The translations under genes and the position numbers were made by a program. The notes beneath the pieces are model-generated. The model did not search any database. It was not told the origin of the DNA and worked only from the letters and a program-made list of their open reading frames with translations. A DNA stretch of 38,133 nucleotides, taken from contig LRSR01009562.1 of the NCBI GenBank assembly GCA_001579985.1, forward strand, positions 1-38,133. Reading direction: 5' to 3'. Shown in pieces: positions 1 to 12,700 of this stretch; the first letter of the stretch is position 1, and every line of letters starts with the position of its first letter. The stretch is from Hypsibius dujardini. Lineage: Eukaryota > Tardigrada > Eutardigrada > Parachela > Hypsibiidae.

Positions 1-110
1 GCCAGCCCGCGGGCTGCGCGGTGCGGTTTTAAGGATTGCCTGCGGTGTGCTGCGGGCCGCGGTTTAGAAAATAAGTCGGGGTGCGGGTTGCGGTTTCTAA
101 CTCCGCATTA
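1..110. repeat. GC-rich low-complexity sequence
   Basis: The window opens with variants of short words such as TGCGGG, TGCGGT and GCGGGC, at much higher G+C than the AT-rich sequence that follows. It looks like the edge of a simple or satellite-like repeat that continues to the left. No coding content is seen. Confidence 0.4.
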
Positions 111-2269
111 ATCACATCATGCCATCTCGTGAGTGGAGGGAAATAAACCCTGGAACTGGGTGGGAAACAAATATGGGCAGATTTTTATCGCCCGCTACGC
201 TACCAACACGTTAACCGTATGCTTACTAAGAGGTCTGCCCCGCTACCGCTAGAACTAAAATTTCGATACGCTAGCTTTTGATAAATCTTACAAATATTAC
301 CTGTAAGTTTTTGAAAGAACATTTTTTCTTCCTTGTTTTTTTTATGCAACGAAGCAAAACAACAAAGAACGTTTACACGATACATTTCCTTAGAAGAAAT
401 ATTTCCTTTCACCTAATTCACCAACGTGAAATGATTTCATCCCAGCTTTTTGATAAACCAAAATTAAAAATTGTATTATTTATTCAATGGCTGTGGATCG
501 TCTGTGACGTTGCTTTGGAGGCGTGTTGGGACGTAGCTACGAGCTGGGGTTCTAAACCGGTAGTGGGGCCAGAATTTTTATTTGTTACCTACTCCTGGTA
601 TTTCACAAATTTTTATCGGATTTCGCAATTCTTGGGTTTTCATTTCTTTGTGTTTTTCCTACCGCTTTGTGTATTTTCATTTTTATCTCCTTGAATACGC
701 AGCCGCTTGTTGTGTCTTTGGACTCGGTCGATCGTCGGAATCTCAAAAATCTCCGCGATAGTGTGCACAAAGGCTGCGTTGCCACATGCCAGAGATTAAT
801 GAGTTCCTTTTCCAATGCCGAAAATTGAGCCGCATGTGATCATTTAGATTCTTTGCACAAAACTTTAAATAACTTCAAAGCAGATCAAGAGTTCGCATTT
901 TTTTAGGTGAAGTCAGCGGCGGCTTTACACCTTGAAACCGAACTGGAGGATTGCAGTCTCATTGCAACACGTTCCACAAAAGAGTGTCAAGTCTCTTCGC
1001 ATCCATTCCCAGTCAAGCGGAGGCTTCCAGCAGCACTCGCCAGCAACAGAAACAGCCTTCTGATGAGCCCCTTTTGGCCCGAAAATTGCGGTTTTGCCTC
1101 TTCCTGCTCCAGCCACCATAAAACAGTCGATTGGGCGACCACATACTGCCATATGGTTTCCCACAGTTATTGCGGTTTCGGATTTGCCTGCTGAAAAATC
1201 CCGAAGGGAAGGAACCCGAAAAGTTTTCTGCTTTGTTTTGTAATCTTGAACTTGATTTGCTGCCTTAGTCGTTGGTAAATTTGCCGATCGAACGGTTAAT
1301 TAAGTGGTTATGTCGGCCGTTGAATTATAAACTTAAATCGTTTGCAATCAGTTCAGATTATGCCGGATTGTAATCGGTATAAATGCTTTTAAAATCTGTT
1401 GAACTAATATATAGAAAATATTAAGGCTGTTAAGAATATGAGAATTGTGGTTTTTTTATGAGACCATTACGACCATCACGACTGATTGACCGATTAAACA
1501 TCGCAAACCGCCAATTTCACATCCATTAATTGATTGATTGACCGAACTAAAACGATGAACTAAAAGTTAGCGCGCGAGTTTATTTTATTTTCTTACTACT
1601 CAAACAACAGAACAAACGTTTTACCACTAAAAAGAAAGTGGGGCTGAAGGCAAAAAAAAAATTATGAACTCACATGAATCCTAAATTGAAATTTTTAAAT
1701 ACTGAAATACAGGTTAGCAAATATATTCGATTGCAGAACTGTTTAACTAAAACAAATTATTAAAGTAAAATTTTCTGTGTCTTAAAAAGCGAGGCTTAAG
1801 AAGACTTTCCACTTTTGTGGCGGAACAAATAATGAAACTCCGGTAGCCTAAACAGCGTAATCCGGAACATGTTTGGTGTTGCCGGTTTGAGTGATTGGGT
1901 AGTTTAATGAGGGGCGCTGGCAAAAATAATTGTAAATTTTGGGCCAAAAAAGTTTGCAGTATATGTTGTTTCGAAATATTAGGAAATTTTAATATTTTCA
2001 TTTGATATAGCAAAAACAATTTTATTTTAAAAGCTTATCCATTCAAATTTGGAAATTCGGATAATTTTATTAAACTCTGATACGTTTTTATAATTGTTAT
2101 TTCTTGACAATTACGTTTCCTCTGAAAAAAAAGGTTGAAATTTCGTTCTTGCGCAAAAGGACCAAATATGAATCCGCACGCGATACTGCACATTTTTTTG
2201 TTTAGGATAGATTAAAAAACAATGGCCGTCTTTACATTTGATTGGCATGTTTCCGTTTGACCCTTTTTG
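111..2269. other. No confident gene; one GC-richer open stretch at 907-1194
   Basis: Mostly AT-rich sequence with short meaningless open frames. The one patch that stands out is 907-1194, which is richer in G+C and open on both strands. On the plus strand it follows an acceptor-like T-run ending in TTTTTTTAG at 898-906. Its translations (Cys- and Ser-rich on plus, Cys-rich on minus) match nothing I recognise, and no partner exon is evident. It could be an orphan exon of an unknown gene or chance. Confidence 0.3.
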
Positions 2270-2656
2270 GATGGGATGAAAAAAACTCGATAAAAAGATT
2301 TTTGACGCACCGACCCCGCCCCGGTTTTATGGTCACGTCCTAGTTCAGTGACAGTATTCAAAATTTGAAAAATTTTGATCACTTTTACTAAAAGCCATAT
2401 TCTGAATCGATTGGCATTAGCTGAAATCCGATCGGAAGTCAGGGGGCGGAATTACAATGCTTTTATTGGTCGTTTGCCCACAGTACTCAGATTGAAGTAA
2501 TTGTGCTCGTTTTTGACCCGAAACAACATTCTAAATCGATTGACATCGGCGAAAATTTATTTCAGGGTCAGGGGGTGGAGCTACAGTATCTTGAATGGTT
2601 GTTTAGCCATAGTACTAGATTAAAATATTTTTGAGAATTTCTGATCCAAACAGTAT
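2270..2656. repeat. About 2.5 imperfect tandem units of ~130 bases
   Basis: Two full imperfect copies lie head to tail at 2396-2526 and 2527-2656. They share the landmarks ATTCTRAATCGATTGRCAT, GTCAGGGGGYGGARYTACA, then a GTACT with an AGATTRAA tract. A third, partial and more diverged unit precedes them from about 2270, with TTTTATGGTC and ACAGTATTCA at the matching places. Similar words (GGGCGGAGCTACAG) recur near 19560, so this may be part of a dispersed family. No coding content is seen. Confidence 0.6.
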
Positions 2657-4060
2657 TTATGGAAGCCCTGATATCGTTACCGTGTCAATCGATCAAGCAT
2701 CGGTTAGCCAAAACGGCTTTTAGCCTGACCACTGATCTGAGTGAGAGCGAGCGAAGCGAGCCGCCTCGAAGGGATGGGTTTCAATGGCAACATTGGTAGA
2801 TGGTTTCTTTATGGTTCTTTATGGTTTTGAATAGCATCTCTGATTAAGATTCCTGTAAATAATGGGGCGCCGAACGTGGGTGAGCGAACAGGTTGATAGT
2901 CTCAGAGAAAGGCTGGGCTTGTACCGCTACTCATTAAATCAATCGAGCGACCTGTCGACCAGTGCAAATGACCAATGGAAACACGTTAGTTGTAGCCTTA
3001 TCTCGGATCAAACTTCGGTTGTTGCTAATCGTTTCACAAAGCTTTTGGATCAGAAATTCCTAAAAATAAACGAAATTGGAAAATTGTCGCTAAAGTCATG
3101 ATTTAAATTTTTCATTGTTAACCTGTAAATAAAAAAATAGGATGTTTTTTGGAAATACACTGTCAATTATTAGTCTTGTAGTATACATACACAACTTTAT
3201 TTTTTCACTTATTTTTTTAATTTTTATTTCAGTTTTTGTTAAAGTAAGGGGTCTCATTTCATTACCGTTAATTTTTCTGATCTCCTTAAATTTGTAATAG
3301 GAGGTTGTTCATCGATTGTTTGATCGAAGAGTTTACCGCTACGAGCAAATTAGTACGGAAATTTCGTTGGTTATTGAGGGCAAATTTTAAATTAAGGCAT
3401 AGCAAACTCCCAGAATTAATTTTGAAAGTGAATTTATTAAATTCGTGACCCTTATCGTTTTAGATGAGAAAATGTTTGCTTACTTACGCTTTTAAATTGT
3501 TTTCAAAACAATTGTTTGTGGTGAATTGGGAATGAAAATTGTGGTTCCCAAAGACGAAGCAAACTGATCCCAGTAGTTTGTTTTCAGTATTCTTGACCTT
3601 ACAGAATTGCGCTGCGTGTCGCACTCTCCGAAAAGGTGGCACTCCTTCACCTCCAATTTGGTTCATTTCCTAATGAACAGGAACTGAACGGTTCGGTAAA
3701 GAACGGCCAAATTTCCGGTCAAAAAGACGGTATTGCGGCTTTGAAAATAATCGTATGGGTTTGCAACTCGAAGAGTCTTCAGAACCTTCAGACTAACTAA
3801 ATTGATAATTTTCTGCTGAGTAATGATCAACCACTCCAGATAATCCAGACGCGTGCTATCTACCTTGTCCTGCTCCAGTGAATGTTGAAAACCATGGACA
3901 CCAAAACTGGAGCACTGAAAAAATAATTCTTGAAATTTCTTTTATGTTGGCACGGTTAAAACTTGCTGAGCGTGTGGTTCTTTCTTTTCGGGCTACGTTT
4001 GTTTTTTAAAATTTAACACCTTCATTGCTGCGACGCTTTTCTTTTTAGTGCTTCAGTCGA

Positions 4061-4519
4061 CTATTTTGCCCAGCTAGGCGCAAAGGTCGATGTTAGTGAC
4101 CAGAAGGTTGTACCGTTCCGCGTCGTTTTTGCCCTCACTCGTTTGTCATCTTTGCCGCGCGGCTGAGCCTTTTTAGAGTATTTGGCAATTTTGTCACACA
4201 ACCGCTTCTTCAAGAAGACCTCGATGACGATAATAAAGAGGACGGTAGGAGCTGGTCCGATCTGTCCATTGTTTTTTAACCATCGTTGTACTGAGAAATT
4301 TTTGTAGAAATACGCACCATCGTTAGAATTGCAACTTGAACGCCCAAACGATAGTTTTACGTTGACTTTGTACTGAAAAAATAAAGCAACCAAAGTTTCC
4401 TCCGAAAAGATAAACTTCCAGACCCATGCCAGCCTCTGGTAAATATCCTTGTAGTAAATCGAAAAAATTAGGCATGCGGTTGTCAATGACAGGGTAATGT
4501 TCTTCAACCATTTTCATTC
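4061..4519 (-). pseudogene. Unrecognised coding-like patch, probably broken
   Basis: Read on the minus strand, 4,517-4,323 gives a plausible peptide opening MKMVEEHYPVID and running through FFDLLQGYLPEA before a stop. A different frame is open from 4,507 to 4,061 and ends in a Lys/Arg-rich stretch (KKRLCDKIAKYSKK). A third frame near 4,130-4,070 reads ERYNLLVTNID. Coding-like composition moving between frames suggests a decayed gene or mobile-element relic, or small exons that I cannot join. I do not recognise the family. Confidence 0.25.
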
Positions 4520-6100
4520 TTGCTCATTCGTTGTCGGCGTTTATGTTGCCGTAGAACACATCATGGATGAAAGCGGCATATTAAAATTTTGTGTTTCAGT
4601 TTTTTATTGCAATAGTCTTCAACTTTTTTCCACAACCGCGTTGTAGTGGGAATTGAGTATCCGATCAGGGAAATTTTATTACAGAAGACGCAGTCGAAAG
4701 TAGATGAATTTAATAAAAAAAAGTGTGAGTTGCAACGTTAACGGCTTGAGAAATGATTGTGCGACAAAAAAGTCAAGCACACTGCACGTGAAAAGTAGTT
4801 GGTGTGGTTTAGGTATTTAGCACGCATGCAGCAGCATTGCCATGCAACGAGAACGGAGTTACCCCTAGCTGACATCTTGCTTTCCTGCCCCATGCCCTTC
4901 CCCTAAATTGTTTTTGTTGTTATAAATGTTTTTTTTATTAGTTAAATAGAGTTGCAACTCGCACCAAGCTGCCCGAAACGGAAGTGTCGCCTTTTCTTTC
5001 TACTGCCCGAAAACCGACGAAAGGAAGAGACCAGAAGTCAAGATTTTTGTATTGATCGGAAACAGCTGGCAAAAAAATGGAAAGATGATAACGAAGACAA
5101 ACTACTGTAGAAAAAAGGGAGAACTAACTAGACTGGCTGACACCACACACAGTCCAAATCTTTTAAACGAAGAACTAGTCGCGGCACACAGGCTCGCGCA
5201 GATAACAATCGCTCAACCGAACACTTCCGGTTTGGTCGTACTTCCAATAACACACAGACAACTGATGGGCGGGGTGGGGGTCAAACAATTTTTAACAAGG
5301 GGTTCGTTTCCGATCACCTGGAGGCTTTTTGAACCATGTTTACATCTTCACTACTTCCTTAGCAAAGCGTATACAACATCTTGATAACAATATTTTTCTG
5401 GAGCGTGAATATTCCGAAATGAATTGTGCATTAATTGATTTATATTATAAGGTAAACGTTCTGGTGTCTTGATGAAGAATGCAACAAAGCTTGGAAGGAT
5501 ATCTGTATGGGCAAACATGTACTAAAAAAACAGGCTAGTGAGGTAAATTGTTTGTTGTGTACATTGGCCTTACCTATTTGCAGAAATTTTGAGATGAGTT
5601 ATAATACGCCCCCTTACATAGAATACGTTCACTAACAAAACAATGTATAAACAATAGAGCGATTGATTGTACGCTACTTGTAACTGTACAAATAGAATAA
5701 TATTAAGAAAATTAAGTATAGCATTGAAATTTGATTGAATTGACATCATCAAAAGGATGTTTTTCAAATCAGGGAGCGGGTTTGTAAATTCGACTATCAA
5801 TGATGTAGTGCAATTCTAAACACTATTTACTAATTAGCCTCGCCCGCCACGTCTAGAAAATAGTTTGCTGATAAAAACCAATTCCAGATAAGAACCATTC
5901 GGAAGTATTAGATATATCATAAGCAAGGGTTGGCTTAACTCAAGCAGTACGAAGTAAGGAACGTTGAGCACATGATGTACAGCATCCACCTGATGTCGCA
6001 CTTGTGGTACGCCTTGGAGTTGTATAGGCCACTTGTGAAGTGAAAGGTACTTGGGGCTTTTCAGGATGTGATTTGGTCTTGTTTAATGCGCAAAGTTGCC
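4520..6100. other. No supported gene
   Basis: AT-rich sequence with short open frames only. The longest (5052-5384, plus) has a low-complexity polar composition, no recognisable motif and no splice partner. Nothing here is defensible as a gene. Confidence 0.4.
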
Positions 6101-6143
6101 GGGATTTAAATGGTGTATGTACGAATTGTAAGTCCTTTTTCAG

Positions 6144-6184
6144 CTCGCAAAAACATCACAAAACATCATGAACGCCGCAGTCAT
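6144..6184 (+). pseudogene. C2H2 zinc-finger-like end piece
   Basis: Directly after an acceptor-like pyrimidine tract (CCTTTTTCAG, ending at 6143), the plus strand reads RKNITKHHERRSH. This fits the second half of a C2H2 finger: a hydrophobic residue, two residues, then His, with a further His after a short basic run. The cysteine half is absent. With the more complete fingers at 7890, 8087 and 8785 on the same strand, it may be an exon or relic of a zinc-finger gene. Alone it would be weak. Confidence 0.25.
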
Positions 6185-7889
6185 GTTGAAAAAATTTACA
6201 GAATCGCTGCACACGATGGTGCTGGAGGGGGGTCAATTGAGACTACTGATTACTTCAAGCTATGTGTTGTGTTCAGGGCTTGCCAAGTGGCCATTACATT
6301 TCACATGGTCTGGGTGATACTTGCCGCTTGACTGGAAAAGCGATCGTGTTGGGTGCTGAAGATCGGGCTCTAATGAACTTTATCCACTCTTTTGCTAAGT
6401 CCCCATTTCAGCTCCGGCTGTGCTTCCTTTTCCGCCGAAGAGCAGCCGAAACCTAAATATTTGTCCGCGCGGGCAAAGATGATCACGCTACATGTCAAAA
6501 TGAATCTATTGTGATGGACGATCAGGGTGTATCTTAACAATTACACACATTATGGGCGTGCTCTCGGAAGACTTGGGCAACGTCGTAGCAACTTTTGTAT
6601 GTGGCCGTCAAACGGTGCAAAAGACTGTCGCGGACATACTGCAAGTTGATACGCGGTCGGTTTTGGTGCCACATATTTTAGCCGTATCATCTTTCGATAC
6701 GTATATTTGTTCGAAAAAAAAATTTAATTTATAGACAATAAGGCATCTTGTTCTGTGGTAAAACTCATGGGACTGCCCTGGTCAGTCCCCTATCTGACAG
6801 GTTCCGCCCAACTTTATTTTATATGGTTTGTCGCTTTTAATCTTCTTGTTTTCATCTCGTGATTTTAAACGAAGTTCAAAAATATATTTGAATACAAAAA
6901 TTTACAAGTTCGATACAATTGCACTCTGCCGAAAGACACTTTTCTCCCGGAAGGTTTGAGGGGATAAATTTGCACTTGCGGATGCACCGGAAGTTGTTAT
7001 TTTACCCAGGAAGAGTAAAATTTGCCCTTAAACAGCAAGACTTTACACCTCGATTTGTACATCGAGTAAATAGGGAGGGCATTGGTGCAAGACTATCATT
7101 GGAGTATTGTGGTTGCTTGTTTTCGTTACATACGTGCACTGATCAGAGGGGAATCGCAAAGTGTTTCCACTTTAATTTTGTTACAGTAGTCTAACATCAT
7201 TGTTGATTCCTGATTTAGAATGCGATTTTAAAAAAAGACTCGCTTCATGATTTTTGAAACTTCTCTTTAAATTCAATTTAAAACCAATTGGTACCACCAA
7301 TGCGATTTTTGATTTTAGGTAGCGGAGTTATGAATCATCTTTAGAATGTCCCTTTTATTTCCGGTATTGAAATTGACAAATATTTCCGCTCTCTGAATCT
7401 TCGAAACAAGATTCCGTTTGAATTTTGAGATGAAATGAAAGAACTCATGAAATTCTACCTTTTGAAAATGGCTCTTTTTACAGCCAAAATCAGAGAAAAT
7501 GTAATATTCCAGTGTTTTTAAGAATTTGAAATTCTCCCGAAAATAGTGTTCCAAGCCTCACCGACGAACTAAATCTATAAATCACCGATGGCACTGAATT
7601 TATAAAATGTAAGCTGAGAAATTTTGTGATCCCAATCTAAAAATTGTCCTAAGTTCTAGTGTACTAGTATCACCTTATCCGTTCTCGGCCAAAACCTGTT
7701 AAAAATTCCATTGGTTTAAAAGAGTAGCAACAACATTAAGCTAACATTAAAACTCCACACGAATTGTTTGGCATAAATTTAATTGTTGTTCATCAAAGTG
7801 TGGATCCATATATCGTGCTGACCCACGCCAGGATATTTGACTTTTGCAACTTCGCTGCGTACAAACTTTATTGCTTTGTGCATTGCTAG

Positions 7890-7969
7890 GTGAACGGCCG
7901 TACAAGTGTTCTATTGGAGAATGCAGTTTTCAGACAGCATATCCCTCGAGTTTCCACATCAAAAGGCAC
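7890..7969 (+). pseudogene. C2H2 zinc-finger-like segment with GERPYKC linker
   Basis: After a possible acceptor (ATTGCTAG, ending at 7889) the frame reads GERPYKCSIGEC and continues to SSFHIKRH. GERPYKC is the classic linker plus first cysteine of C2H2 zinc-finger proteins, which bind DNA. The cysteines are spaced C-x4-C. The histidines are off the usual spacing (C-x10-H-x3-H rather than x12), so the finger is degenerate. Just upstream (7839-7886) another finger-like stretch, FCNFAAYKLYC, ends in a stop. No ATG-initiated multi-finger frame could be assembled. Confidence 0.45.
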
Positions 7970-8086
7970 AGCGGAACGTGTCCACTTCTGGTAGCCTACT
8001 GTGCCACACTTAACTCTAGGCGAACTTTCGTCCAGGCTTAATTTCATATCTTTCAAGGTTACGTCTACATGTTTGTTTGACATGTT

Positions 8087-8158
8087 TGTTTGTGGGAAGG
8101 GTGTACTAGCCGGTCTGCAAAGAGTTGGACGCTGAGATGGCACATGAAGGAAAAGCAC
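8087..8158 (+). pseudogene. Well-formed C2H2 zinc finger in an isolated open piece
   Basis: The plus strand encodes a finger with spacing C-x4-C-x12-H-x4-H: cysteines at codons 8087 and 8102, histidines at 8141 and 8156, with the tail LRWHMKEKH. This matches the C2H2 consensus. The same frame has a stop just upstream (TGA at 8078-8080), and I see no good acceptor between that stop and the finger. A donor-like GTATGT follows at 8163. It is therefore either a very short exon or a surviving fragment of a dead gene. Confidence 0.45.
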
Positions 8159-8784
8159 TTAAGTATGTCGTACAAATATCTGACGAATATAGTAGAGTTC
8201 AGAATGAAAACTTAAATGATATTAGCAAGATTATTATATTACTAGTTCTTACTTTAGCGAAATATTGTGATCACAATTCGGGCATCTAGATGTTACGAAT
8301 CATGCTTGGGCTTTACCCTCGAATAGTTTGTGGTTCGTCAAATTTTTAAATTTGTAGTATTCACTTGATTTTTGATTGACTGGCACGTAGTCAGTGGCGT
8401 CCGAACTTTTGTCAAGAATGAATAAAACTGACTACTATGGAAACTCATCAATTGATTGATTAATGTTTTACCAAATATGGTGCGGAAAAGTGCAAGACAC
8501 AGTTTTCATCGGTCATTTAGTTGCTAGCTCGACAGTGAACAGCGAACCAAAAAAAAAAAATTTTCAACGTCGCCCAAAAAAATTAAAATTAATTTTTTGT
8601 TAATTGGACAAAGCTATAACGCGAAAAAAAAATTCTGGCACTCCAATTGTGTTCGATCTGGCACTGGTCGTTAAAGAGTTAAGATATTCTGAAAAGCCTG
8701 AAACCCGGTACCGTCTCCGTCCCACTCTGATACAGATACCGTTTAAACGTTTAGCTTTCTTCGTTATGGTTACAACCATTACAT

Positions 8785-8850
8785 TGCCCATTTGAAGGCT
8801 GCAAGTATGCAACTCTTAAATCGGCTCAGTTAAGGAGGCCTTTGCGGACG
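8785..8850 (+). pseudogene. C2H2 finger relic with histidine position lost
   Basis: The plus strand reads CPFEGCKYATLKSAQLRR, then PLRT. The C-x4-C and the 12-residue spacing to the expected first histidine are kept, but that position is Pro (CCT; a single change from CAT would restore His) and the second histidine is missing. Two further finger-like ends follow: CTSKYVNLRSYCH near 8856 in another frame, and after an acceptor-like CTTTTCAG a piece ending STLVRRPLEM near 8980-9030. The loss of metal ligands suggests a decaying array. Confidence 0.4.
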
Positions 8851-9030
8851 TCAACTGTACATCCAAGTATGTGAATTTGCGTAGCTATTGTCATGTTTCA
8901 ATTTAATTTGATTAAAGCGTACATGTACTGAGACACACTCACAAGGAAATTCGGTCAGCGTCTTTCTTTTCAGAGATTGCAACTCGGACGGGCAAGACTC
9001 GACGCTCGTGCGGCGTCCATTGGAAATGTC

Positions 9031-9782
9031 AAACCGGCCAAGCTGTGAACATTCATTCCAATCGATTGCCCAATTTCAATGGTATTCAGCAGAAATACCG
9101 ATCAATTCAGCGCCCGGAATTCGATGGGTAAGATAAAATGAAATCGCTAGTTCAACCTTCACCGAGGGCGCGAGACCTTCAGCCCGCATACGAGTTAAAT
9201 TGACTGATGTTTCTCGGGATAATGAAAATGCAATTTTAAAACTAGGCTAGCACAAAACTCTATGAAGATCGAATATGTGTGAACCAGACAGTGGCTAGTA
9301 GCGTAGGCGCCCAGACCCTATTCATGGGCGGAGAGGTTGTATTCCATTTAACATAAGCGCTTCTAAAATAATTCTTTTCTCAATCCGACTTCAACATGAC
9401 CCTTAGAGTCGACTCCAGCTTTGAGTCGGATGGAAAGACGTCAAAGATCATAGTGCCAATTACCAAGCAACTTTTGACTGTGCAAGAAACACAATGTTGG
9501 AGGGCATAAGTGCTACTCTGGGTCGGACAGCCGGGATGATTTGCGACTATAAGTCTTCTTGAAATATAGTGATAAATTCCGCACTGTGCTAAATTAGCTG
9601 GATCAAACTCTCTATTTCCCTCCAAAAGATATTCGCTCCGGAAAATGATTGAAAGTAGTGTTAGTTCATAATTTGTCTTTCGATTTCGGCCCAAGAAACT
9701 GTGACTCTTTAATTAGTCAGCCGGATAAACCGGATGCACTGGATAAACCCAAACTGCCCATTAGGGCCTGGTCTCCGGAACG
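9031..9782. other. Gap before the GPCR cluster, no supported gene
   Basis: A minus-strand open frame at 9380-9694 has no recognisable motif. This stretch lies 3' of GPCR gene A and may hold its 3' UTR, but I could not place a polyadenylation site. Confidence 0.35.
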
Positions 9783-12700
9783 TTAGCAGTCTTGTCGCTC
9801 GAACGTCAATGAACAGTACGTTGCATCATCCATTTCCGCCTTGGAGAGCTCTTCACGACTGCTTGCCGACAATGCAAATTGCCGTTCCCGTCGGCATGCG
9901 GATATGGATGGCGTGGGATGCGAAAAAATCTTTTGAATGAGGAGACTCCAGTCTCGGCTTCGCCGAGTATGAAGAAACGCACCGTAACGTTGCGAATGAC
10001 CAGAGTAGTCCATGTCCAGGTAGACATCCCTTTTGTTTGACACGCCACGAAGCCTGCTCAGCCGATTCTGAAGTGATGCCGACCCGTGGCGCCAAATTTG
10101 TCGGACATCGTTCTGCAAGACAATTCGCCAGAATTAAGTACAGGCAAAAACTAACCAAACTTCTTCCAAAAGTTCGCATTGCAAAAGAGATATTCGAAAA
10201 GTTTTGTGCCTTACCCGGAAATTTTGACTCATAAACGAGTAAATAAGTGGGTTGACGAAGGAACTGCTCATTGCCACGAAATGGATCGCCAAAAAGATGT
10301 AGGTGAAGAGGACACCATCTCCGGCGGCTCGCCAATTATTGAGTGCTTCCGGAAAGAAATCCATCAGGAGGAAAAGGAAGTGCAGGGGAAACCAACAGAC
10401 GCCGAACAGCACCACAACAAGCAGCAGCATTTTTACCACCTGAAATATATTTACAATAAAGACGCACATTTACTGCTTGTGCAATAGACATGCTCAGAGG
10501 TGTAGGAGCCCAAAAGTTAGGGATGGTAACAGGTAAAACTGGTAAAGTCGTTTTCCGTTATATACACTGCAAGTCTTAATCGACAAAACTCTTCAGTTTA
10601 GTTCTGTTTAAAGCAAAAATTTTAACTTCAATATCACTGTAATTTTAGTTACCCAACTCAAAATCGTTAGCGATTAAACGTTTAAATTAGTCCTTTTGTG
10701 AAATAAAAAAGCGAGACAAAAAATGTATCACTAAACGTGTCAGCTTAATTCCAGCGTAATTAATAATAATTTAGTTTTGCCACTCCTTTCAGGCGTGCAA
10801 TGGAAGCTTCTGTAATAATGAAAGTGGGTTTCATTACCCGTTGCTTTGAGCGAATTCGCTTCGTCTCGACATCTCCATCCACTGGAAGTAGGCCCACGTC
10901 AACGCACGGAACCCGCTCTCCAGGGATACGCTGCTGCCAGAGAATCCGAGCGATCCGGTTGTAGGTGAAAATCAAAATCGTTAGAGGTAGGAAATACGTT
11001 AGGAGAGCGATGGCGATGGTGTAGGTCTTTCGGTAATCCGAGTCGGACCACTCTTCTTGGCAATCTTTATAGGTTGCTCCGTTGAAATGGAAATCGGTAC
11101 ACCGTACTACACCTAACTGGAAATACCATCAGTGCATCAAATCCGATTTCATAAATTCGAAACTTTCAAAGCAAAAGCTTCCCATACCGGGTGCGGGAAA
11201 GCTTTTGGCACTGGCTTTCGCAAGCCTTCGCCTAAACTGTGTGTGTGCTATTGATAAAATATTTTTTGCACTGGAAAGCCAACTTTAATGGCTATCCGAA
11301 TCACTTTTAAAATTGAGATTCAGATTGTTGGATCAGAAGTTGTTTCGAAAAACCCAAGGACTAACATTGTTATAATTTGTCCCATGGACCGTATTTGAGA
11401 TCTCCCTCAACTTTAAAGCGAATCTGAAAAACCAAAACGGAAAACTATAGATCTAAGTCAGTGTACTGTACAAGAAAAAAATCAAAAACATTCAATCAAT
11501 CGTGCACCACTAAACTGAGGGAGACCTTTTTAAAAAAACGTAAACATTTTCAGACAAGTGGTCTGAGTGATGTACGGGTTCGGGTCCACGCTAATAACTT
11601 TCTCAGTTGTTATGCAATTGGGATAATTTCAATCACATTAAAGAGCCCAATTATTGTACCCCCCCCCCTTTTTACTAAAAACAGTGTTTTTCGTTGCATT
11701 TTAGGTCTCCAGTTCTGATCTAAAGTTAGAGATGCAAGATTTAAAAAATTGGCTGAACTTGACCCTGCGACGTTTTCTTTTTTTTCAAAACCAAAGTTGC
11801 CGCAAATTGATATTTTTCTTTTGCATGGGATAACCCCATCAAATTACTACAACATACGTGTTGTAACTTTTCGTTGCTCACGCTCTGCTTCGAGAAATGC
11901 GAACCAGTTTTGATCTGGGTCAGCGAACTTGGCAAAATCTGCCATTAACCGGGCCACTCCTAATTTTTAGGTGCTGCCACAAACCAATGCATAACACCTG
12001 TCCTGCTCCTGCCCCAACGTCGAACCGAGCAAATGTTTCACAGACCTATAGGTCTTCTTTCGAAATAAAACATAAATTTTTTTATCAGTTCATATAGGGT
12101 TACATTCAGTGATTTTAGTGTAGTGCCAAAAGTTCTCCCGCACCCGGTATTGTGGGCATATAAAAGTATACTCCTTATAATTTTTTAACATAACTAAAAA
12201 ATCTATTAAAGTTAATTATACTGCCGATTTATTAAAACTTTTTTAACGAAAACCTTTATCAATTAAATAAATATGAAAGGATTGCATAACTGAGAACAAA
12301 ATTATTACCAGCAGTTTTGACCAAACGTAAATTCATCACAGTGGCGTGATAGAAGGAAATGACTAACTCGACAAATCAATTCCATTCACAAACAATTTCC
12401 TAAGTGGATTACATTTGATTTTCAATTTCGTTCAAACGTTTAATTTCTTAAAACATCTTGGAATTGACGCCCATCTTGAGATAATGAATTCAGGTCTCGT
12501 CAACTTTTTTAACCATCTGGCGGAGAATTTCGTAAATATATTTTTTGAAACATTTAAAAATGAATATTGTTTTTTGTTTTTGTTTTGCTTTGTTTCTTTG
12601 TGAAAACAAAATTGATAACTAGAGAAGAGCAGCTGTACCTGAATGGAGGATAAGCAGATAGCTAGGAGCCAGATGACGGAAAGGACCCGTAATCCTCTGG

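Noticed and set aside
5052-5384. 110-codon plus-strand open frame
   Set aside because: No motif, no domain-like hydrophobic pattern and no splice context; probably chance.
9380-9694. 104-codon minus-strand open frame
   Set aside because: No recognisable features and an uneven composition; it could be 3' UTR of GPCR A.
12432-12638. Read-through of GPCR A exon 1 into a longer protein
   Set aside because: A good donor at 12638 matches the exon end in paralogue B, and the read-through peptide becomes Lys/Asn-rich without TM5.
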